Of a stretch of 64,000 nt of DNA, positions 56,687-64,000 are shown piece after piece. Where the stretch lies: NCBI GenBank assembly GCA_947179485.1, contig OX359249.1, forward strand, positions 32,970,250 to 33,034,249. Direction: 5' to 3'. How positions within the stretch are numbered: the stretch's first letter is position 1; the number at the start of each line of letters is the position of its first letter. The stretch is from Allacma fusca. Lineage: Eukaryota > Arthropoda > Collembola > Symphypleona > Sminthuridae. The notes under the pieces are model-generated. The model was not told the origin of the DNA. It ran no database searches and was given only the letters and a program-made list of their open reading frames with translations. The translations under genes and the position numbers were made by a program.

Positions 56687-59091
56687 TTTTGGTGATGTTA
56701 AACGTAAGGAGACACTATTTTTAGCTTTTTAAATTCATTGGTTAAAGTTTTGAATACTAGTCCTGTTAAATGTGTCAAAATGCACTAAAATGTATGTACA
56801 TATATGTCAGTGTTTTTTAAAGCTGTTATTTTTTAGTTCCCGTATTTTTGCGTAGTGTCGTTATTTTAAATATTAGTTTTTGTTAACCTATAACTAAATT
56901 GCTTATACCTATAACATAATATAATGAATTGAGGCAGGAATGTCACTACTGCTCCATCATTTAATTACCGGGGCATACATGAGTCGCAAAATTGAAGAAT
57001 AAAGTTATTATGGAATCGTCCCCATTATTCAACGTGGTCATGTTCCGTTTTCTGATTTTGCACATCCTCAATGTATTGTAAAGCACATCCGTTCAAGGGT
57101 AAAGTGGGACAATTCATTATAGCTAAGCATTCTAGAGATTCGTCATTTCCAAGCCACATTTAAATACATACAGTTCACAGATTTCAATGGAATTGACAGA
57201 GTCGCTATAGTAGTAGGATTTATAATAATTATTTGCAATTCCATGTGAACATAAATTACATATTTCGCAAAAAAAAACCTTAATACAATTACTCAGCTAG
57301 TCCCTGAGTTCTCAAACAGTGTCCGTGAGAATGACGTTCAAGTGTCATTGTCAGACACTTCAACCATTCCAATTATGCACACTTAATGAGGATGGAGATC
57401 CTCATGTTTTGCAGGAGAGATGTCAATTTTTATGCAATTATTTCAACTGCTAGATACATTCATATATTCATAATATCTGCGGAAGATATTACACATTTCT
57501 AAAATTGTCCACTTAATGTAATTATTATGCTTAGATTACAGGAGTACGTGTGCCTTAGGAGAGAGATCTGTGTGTACAAATAAGCGTTCTGTTGGTATTT
57601 GTACATATTTGTATTTGAATGCATGTGCTTACATAGCAGGATTATTTTTTGGGTCTGTTTAACTCATCGAAACTGAAAATGATATTTATCGGGAATGTAT
57701 AAAAATTTTGAGCACGTGTTTATACATTTATGAAAGTAAACTGTGAAGGACTAGTTTAACTCAGTACCCTACTAACATAGTAACTAGTAGGCCTTGAGAC
57801 CGGTTCTGTAGTTTATTTTTCCCCCTATGAAATTATATACTGTATACACAAGAGATGCTTCCTGGGTACTATAGCCAAAAATTCGATTTTTTTCGAATGT
57901 AGTATTCTTCCACTATATCGAGGAACGAAAGGGAACGTCAGACGGAAATTATGTAATATTACAGTATTAACTCGGACGGGAAAAATTGCGAAGGTTATTA
58001 TTTGGTCCGTTGTCTCCACATGCACATGTTTACTCCATTTCACAGAATTTTTGTCTCTATTATTACTTTTCATACACTACAGGCGGAATGTACACAACGA
58101 GAGGTGTCTGCATATCACTTTGCTTATCTTCGCAATTACAGAGTGAAGCTGGTAAAAAGTAATCCATGTGTCAAGCAACTATCAGAGCATTGTGTAAAGA
58201 TCTTTAATATTAAAATAAATGTTTATCCTAAATTATTTCCCAAATGGAGAACTTCATCCAAGGACGAACGTCATTCATTATGTTTGAAATGGTTGCTCCC
58301 AGGATACCAGGCTTTTACTTCAGGCTTCGATAGTGAAATTTCAAAGAAGTCCCGACCCGATGGACCTACTAATGAAAATATATATTGCATTAGAGTAGAT
58401 AGGAGATGCAAAAATAGCAGAAAAAATTGATGCACCCATCCTGGTTATCTGGGAAATACTAACTTCTAGATAATTTCTGTTTCCTTTTAAGTCGCAAATG
58501 GATTGATAATAGTTTCTCCGAGATAAAATTTACATCAGCTTTGGAGTAAAAATTCAATTCATTTTTCGCATATAACCTTAAAATCAATTAGGCATTTGGT
58601 GGGATTATATGTGGGAGAAGAATTGCCAAAATACTAGAAGGAAAAATAGACTTTGAACAAGTAGGATTGCAGATTATGTATTAAAAGTGTCATGTAGACA
58701 ATGAGCGTATTGGCACTGTCCAAATTCTTGCTCCTGCATCTGCTTTATATACCTCAGTTCCTTTAGACTTCAATCCTTGACGTAACCTGTGTTGTATGAG
58801 AGTAGAGGCAGAAGAAAACGCAACTAACGTAGGAATTGGATATTATATATGAATAAAAATCAACCTTGTTCTTAAAATCAGTTTCTTTCGTGTTCTCGCA
58901 CTGAGTAGTTCTCTCCAACGTATCTACTGCTTCTCATTCATTAGGCATGCTGTTAGTGCCCTTAAACTTGAAAAGTGGTGAAGTAGTTATACATTCAAAC
59001 GTGAAGAGTTTTGTGCTCCTGAAACCTGAAACCTTTGAAAATCTTACTGTGCTTCGAGCAATCTTCTCATCTTAATTAACTCTCCTCCAAA
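56687..59091. other. Intergenic region between the giant secreted protein and the SLC17 gene
   Basis: It begins with the 3' UTR of the giant secreted-protein gene, ending near AATAAA at 56998-57003. The rest contains no gene I can support. A 142-codon open frame at 58002-58430 has no recognisable features (see rejected items). The promoter of the SLC17 gene is presumably in the right-hand part. Confidence 0.5.
56998..57003 (+). terminator. Polyadenylation signal of the giant secreted-protein gene
   Basis: AATAAA, 311 nt after the stop codon at 56686, in AT-rich sequence. Confidence 0.6.
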
Positions 59092-62000
59092 ATGACTACT
59101 AAAGATATTGAAAAGGACACCGGGAAAAGTAGTAAGCCAGGTATGTAACTCACATGTGTCTTGACACCCGTTCACATTGAAGTTTAAGCTTTAAATACAA
59201 TGCTGAAATATGCAGGAGAAATAGTACTGCCAAGATTTGGGGGAAACATGATATTTTTGTGCTAGTATGTATTCACATGTGAGTATTTAGGTGAAAAATA
59301 AATTTAAAAAACATGTTGAGGTTTACTGACAATTATTTATTTATTTTACTGCGTGTCCACCCAAATTTAATCTGCAAAAAGGATCGAAAATCTGTAGCCG
59401 TGTTTACTTGAGATTGCTTATGTATCCAGAATTTAATGCTGAACAGAAATTCTTAAAAAATTGTTACTCACATAAATGTACATTTGATTAGGAAATGCAG
59501 TTTTTTACTGATTGTGAAGCCGTACACGCTCCCACGTGCCATATCAAATACATAAATATATCCCAGTAGATGTAACATGTCCTCTTTCCCTTATGAGTGA
59601 AAATATTACATCACTGACCAGCATCTACTTACAAAATCTTGACAAATATTAATGTGTGGAAACACAGGGCGCGTGCAATTGGAAGGCCAGTCTTGACCTT
59701 TACTATGCACTACAAATAATGATAGATTTACAAGCTTGTGAGCCATTCTGAGCATTGAACTTGGCCGTGGTTTTATCAACATCTTTTCTATGCTGAACTT
59801 GAATAACTACGAAAATGGCAGGAAAACTTTTAATGAGCCCGGTTATGGCGAGTGTATTTCTATTTATTTATTACCAAATAATGTCCCTGCCCATTATGCG
59901 TTATGAGGATGGATAACGTTTATGAAAGCAGTCCTTTAGCGTAATGGGAAACCAGTGGGAACTAACAATAAGTAGATATTGATAATTATATGAGGCAGTA
60001 CTGTTTTTAAAATAATGAGTCACACAATACTTAAGTTATTTGCATTTATACAATTTTTAAGTACTTTCTTGAGTAAGTGCGTGTGTCAAAATAAGTTAAT
60101 AGGTTTTAATCTGTGACTAACCAAAGTAATAATTATCTATTGTGCTTTTACAGCCCCTCTCCTATTTTCAAGCCGACTGGCAATATTTTTACTGTTTCTG
60201 ACTGGGACAACACAATTCCTCCTTCAACGTTTTAATATAAACTTTGCATTAGTATGCATGGTTAAAAATCCAACTACGTTGGGCCAACTAGGAACGAATG
60301 AAACCAATATAACCGGATCTCTTGACGTTCTCAACATTGCTGAAGTTGAGATTATTCCAAGTGTGTTGAACCTCTCGTTACCTTTTGAAGCTGAAGATAA
60401 TCCAGATTATTATGAATGCAAAAAATCTATTCGCGTATCTGCGAATGGCTCGTTAACTCGTGAGGTGAGCTTACTTTTCCTGTTGTAATTTCTTATTAGG
60501 TATTAAAATTGAAACGTTTACGTTTTCTGAAGGTCACTGTTGAGGCTGCATGAAATTATTTAGATTTGTATGTAATCAACGGTTACTCTAGTGCTTTCAA
60601 TTTTAAAAACAAAGCAATGAGCATTACATTAAGTCAACCATTTTCACACATGGTTGTGAGTGTATTATTCATTTAATTGAAAAGAAAAGTTAGTAAAGGC
60701 TACTTTTCGACCACCTCTCTCATAACACTGGAGTAGATTGTGCCTATAATTATTGCAATTTTTAGATCATGATATGAGTAATGGTTTCTTATTGATATTT
60801 TTGCCATACTTTTGTAGAAGAAATAGCAGAAGGGTTTCCCAGTGTTTTCATATCATCACAAAAAATCTTATATAACACTTTTGGAAGAATTGTAACTTTG
60901 CTCGGAGCAATTGAGACAGAATAAATGGTTGCCTGGAGATGCAAAGACATTTTTTTCTTTTGTATTAAAGTTATGCAATTTATTACTTGACGACTAGTCT
61001 TGAAACGCCTCTTTAGACAAAAAACATTAAAGATTTTATCTCCAGATCATGCTCACGTCATTGTGATTGTTAATAGTATGTAAGTAATCACAGTAAAGCT
61101 AATGTCAAGATCTAATGTTTCTTGGTCAACTGTTCATATTTTATTGAAAAGATACAAGTATGCAATTTTCAGGTACGTTCAAAAATAGAAACAACGAAAA
61201 AAAACTGAGTACAATAATTTTACGTATGTTCATATTGTAACAGCTATTTTTTTATTCAAACAGAAATCTATTGTGAATGAAACAAAAATAGGGTTTGACA
61301 ATGGGTGGTCTGTGGTCTAGAGTCTAGTCTGGATCTTGTGTAACTAATTGACGATGAGTCATTATAAGTTGGACGAAAGATGCTTTAAGCTTTTGTTGTT
61401 CGGACCCATCAAAATGACTTGGGTAACAAATGATAAATTCTGGGTGCAAAAACATACCATGCGTTTAACAATTCCAAGTTGAACTTCATGCAAAGATTAA
61501 ATAAGTTAGTTGCTAGTGGGTGTAACTCTTATTTCCAAAATTGTAGAGCTTATACAATACAGTCATTACACTAAATACACATTAATTCTCTTTTAATGAA
61601 ATGCCCTTAGGGGGAATTCGAATGGTCCAAGGACGTCCAAGGTGCAATTCTGGGATCGTTTTTCTATGGATTCGTCTTCACTCAGGTGTTAATACAAGAA
61701 AAACTTTGTGTTCATGGTTTAATGTCATGCAATGCACGATATGTATAGTCTACAGATTTATACATATATTTTCACGCTTATTAATATTTATAATTTGACA
61801 TGACTTTCAAGATGCAATTTAAATGGTTTGTTCTTACATTTCTTTTTCACTCAAACGTTACTACATCGAACTACAACTACGGACGCTGTTTATAATCCCT
61901 CTCGTACACATTTTTATTTCATCCTGTGCAGACGCCAGATGTACATTTATAGTCCAGACAAGTACAAACCATATGCAACTACACGAAAAAATTGGATGCT

Positions 62001-64000
62001 AAATGATACACTTTACAAACACTTTTAACTCACTGCTCATTTGAAATACAACTCTCACCTGCAAAGCCGGTTTCCACCTGATTTAATATTACCTAAAAAC
62101 CCTTACTGTTCCATTCACCTCAATGATCAAACCAAACGTTTGATGTTTTCCTTTCATTAGTGCAATTTGCCCCGAAATTATTAAAATTTGACCTGATTGT
62201 TGTGAGCTACACATATGCATGCAATATTGCTTTCACAAGCTTCTAATTTCTAATGGGACAAATACTTATGGACCCTGTTATATCTTTACAGTTTATTAAT
62301 TTAACTGGCATTTATATTAATCAATCGGTAGATACCCGGAGGATGGATCAGCGATCGTTTTGGAGGAAAAATCGCTTTACTAGTGACAAGCATAATATTT
62401 TCCGTAATTACTATGCTTCATCCACTTTTTGCCCGGTTCGGACCCGAGTACTTGTTTGGACTTCGAGTAATTCAGGGGTTATCTCACGTAAGTTGTACGC
62501 ACATAATGCATAAAATTTAGAAATCTGTCATTAATAGTTTGAAATAATTATTAGGATAGTATTCCCACCTGAACTATGCACTCATGAACATAAAGTGTAA
62601 TTTGTTACTTCCAGGGTTTGACACTACCTTGCATTAATGTGATCTCAGTTCGATGGTGAGAAAGACACTATAAAATGCCCAATTGATAAAATTAAGTTCA
62701 TTATGACTTATTCAAGACGCTATCACTGTTTTATAGGTCTGGACCAACGGAACGCGGATTTCTAATGGGTATTGCATATGGGGGTTTTTCTGTTGGTGCT
62801 GTCTTAACTTTCCCCCTTTGTGCATTGATTTGTGAGAAGCTAGGATGGCCGTTTATCTTCTACATTACTGGTTAGCTGATAGTTAACTCTCACTGGGTTG
62901 GTAATAATCTTCCTAAATTAGATATGGAATTAATGATATTTTGTGTTGTGATCTAGGTGGAATAGGTGTGATTTGGTGCGTAGCAGTTTACTTCTTTCTA
63001 TTCGACACACCTGAAGATCACCCTCGTATTTCGGCCGAAGAATTGGAATTTCTTCAGAAGAATCGCGCCGTTGATCAATCAAGTTCGAAACAGGTGCTTA
63101 AAATTCCTACTATTATTATGCACTTAAAAATAACAAATACATTATTATATCATTGTGTATATTTTCAATCCTTAGAAGCTGAAAGTTCCATGGATGAAAA
63201 TATTTTTATCTGTCCCTGTTAATGCATTGCACGCAGCTCACTTCTGTACATTGTGGGGATTTCAAACACTTTCCATGTACCTGCCGTCGTTTATGAAGGA
63301 AGTGCTGTTCATGGATGTCAGCACCGTAAGTGACTATTTATATTAGCGCCCTCTAGTTTCTAAGGACTCTTAGTGCTGGAGTAACTTTTAGTAATAAAAT
63401 TTTTACAGTAACTAGTATTACTCTAAGGTAATATATTTACTCAAATATATGATCCTCAACAATGACACGTCCTGTATGAATAATGTGCTTGATCCTCGGT
63501 TGTGGAACAGAATGGTTTGGTTTCATCCCTTCCTTACGTGGGTATGCTGGTACTTCACGTGGGTGTTGGACGCTTCTTTGATACTGTGAGAGCGAAGAAT
63601 TTGTGTTCGATTACAACGCTAAGAAAAATATTCAACACTTTTGGTAATTTTTCCCACCTATTCAATCTGAAGTTGTCTCTAGTCAATGGGAAATAACCAG
63701 TTGTAATTATTTTAATCTCTCTATAACAGGAACATTCCTACCGGGGATATCCCTCCTGTCGGTGTATTTCCTCACATGTAGGCAGTATTTGGGGGGAATC
63801 TTCGCTATAGCCATCGGGCAGGCATTTATTGAGTTCGCTATGATGGGTGGATATCTGTTCAGTGTCTTTGAGCTTGCCCCAAGATTCGCTGGAATTCTCA
63901 CAGGAATTATGAACACGTATGGAGTTTTAACTGGGTTGCTATGCCCAATAGCAGTTTCGTACTTAACCCCGAACGGAACAAGAGAAGAATGGCTGGTAGT
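59092..64000 (+). CDS. SLC17-family (sialin/phosphate-type) major facilitator, 3' end beyond the window
   Basis: Twelve-helix organic-anion transporter of the plasma membrane or vesicles. Exons: 59092-59140, 60154-60464, 61611-61685, 62332-62487, 62615-62655, 62737-62870, 62957-63093, 63176-63325, 63511-63643 and 63730 to the window end, giving 485 residues. Family landmarks: a first helix ending QRFNINFALVCMV; a large glycosylated luminal loop with NET, NIT and NLS sequons; FFYGFVFTQIPGGWISDRFG; the R/W-SGPTERGFLMGIAYGG segment; LGWPFIFYITGGIGVIW; TPEDHPRIS; and MNTYGVLTGLLCPIAVSYL in the next-to-last helix region. Proteins of this family are about 480-550 residues, so only the final helix and tail are missing. 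Substrate cannot be read from the sequence: arthropod members include sialin-like, phosphate/urate-like and vesicular glutamate types. The ATG gives a short polar N-terminus, normal for the family. Confidence 0.93.

Noticed and set aside
58002-58430. 142-codon plus-strand open frame in the intergenic region
   Set aside because: No domain, no membrane or signal pattern, unlike any family I know, and no flanking exons that would join it. It can arise by chance in this much sequence.

Overview
The window is animal nuclear DNA, almost certainly from an arthropod. It is AT-rich, every gene is split by GT-AG introns, and polyadenylation signals are AATAAA. The recognisable proteins (RpL15, mRpL32, ADAT2, a Draper-type receptor, an SLC17 transporter) have arthropod-like sequences, and a short interstitial array of TTAGG, the arthropod telomere unit, lies near 46.04 kb. 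The species cannot be named from the sequence. Exon coordinates were worked out by hand from reading frames, splice sites and conserved family motifs.

Layout. (1) 1-15.6 kb: one five-exon gene (3345-4948, +) for a secreted or type-I membrane protein rich in Gln, Gly and Tyr, with long gene-poor flanks. (2) 15.6-21.3 kb: a compact housekeeping cluster. RpL15 (-) and mRpL32 (+) are head to head over a short shared promoter carrying a palindromic E-box. mRpL32 converges, with apparently overlapping 3' UTRs, on a small gene for a coiled-coil/UBZ1 zinc-finger protein (-). That gene lies only 158 bp downstream of the tRNA adenosine deaminase gene ADAT2 (-). RpL15 introns host three box C/D snoRNA candidates: one U14-like, and a duplicated pair aimed at a different 18S rRNA site. 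(3) 21.3-36.2 kb: about 15 kb with no gene I can support. (4) 36.5-43.3 kb: a complete 21-exon Draper/MEGF10-type engulfment receptor (+), with a cluster of forkhead-type motifs in one intron. (5) 47.8-56.7 kb: a 14-exon gene (+) for a secreted protein of about 2045 residues, with a novel-looking beta-rich repeat array between propeller-like ends. One of its introns contains a 910-bp foldback MITE. (6) 59.1-64.0 kb: an SLC17-family transporter (+), cut by the window end near its last helix.

How the parts relate. The 15.6-21.3 kb cluster links cytosolic ribosome (RpL15), mitochondrial ribosome (mRpL32), rRNA modification (intronic snoRNAs) and tRNA wobble editing (ADAT2), so it reads as a translation-related neighbourhood. 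The three large genes downstream are unrelated surface, secreted or transport proteins, separated by several kb of apparently non-coding DNA.

The items most worth a second look are the snoRNA set inside RpL15, the giant repeat protein and its foldback element, the forkhead-motif cluster in the Draper gene, and the ADAT2/UBZ tandem pair.
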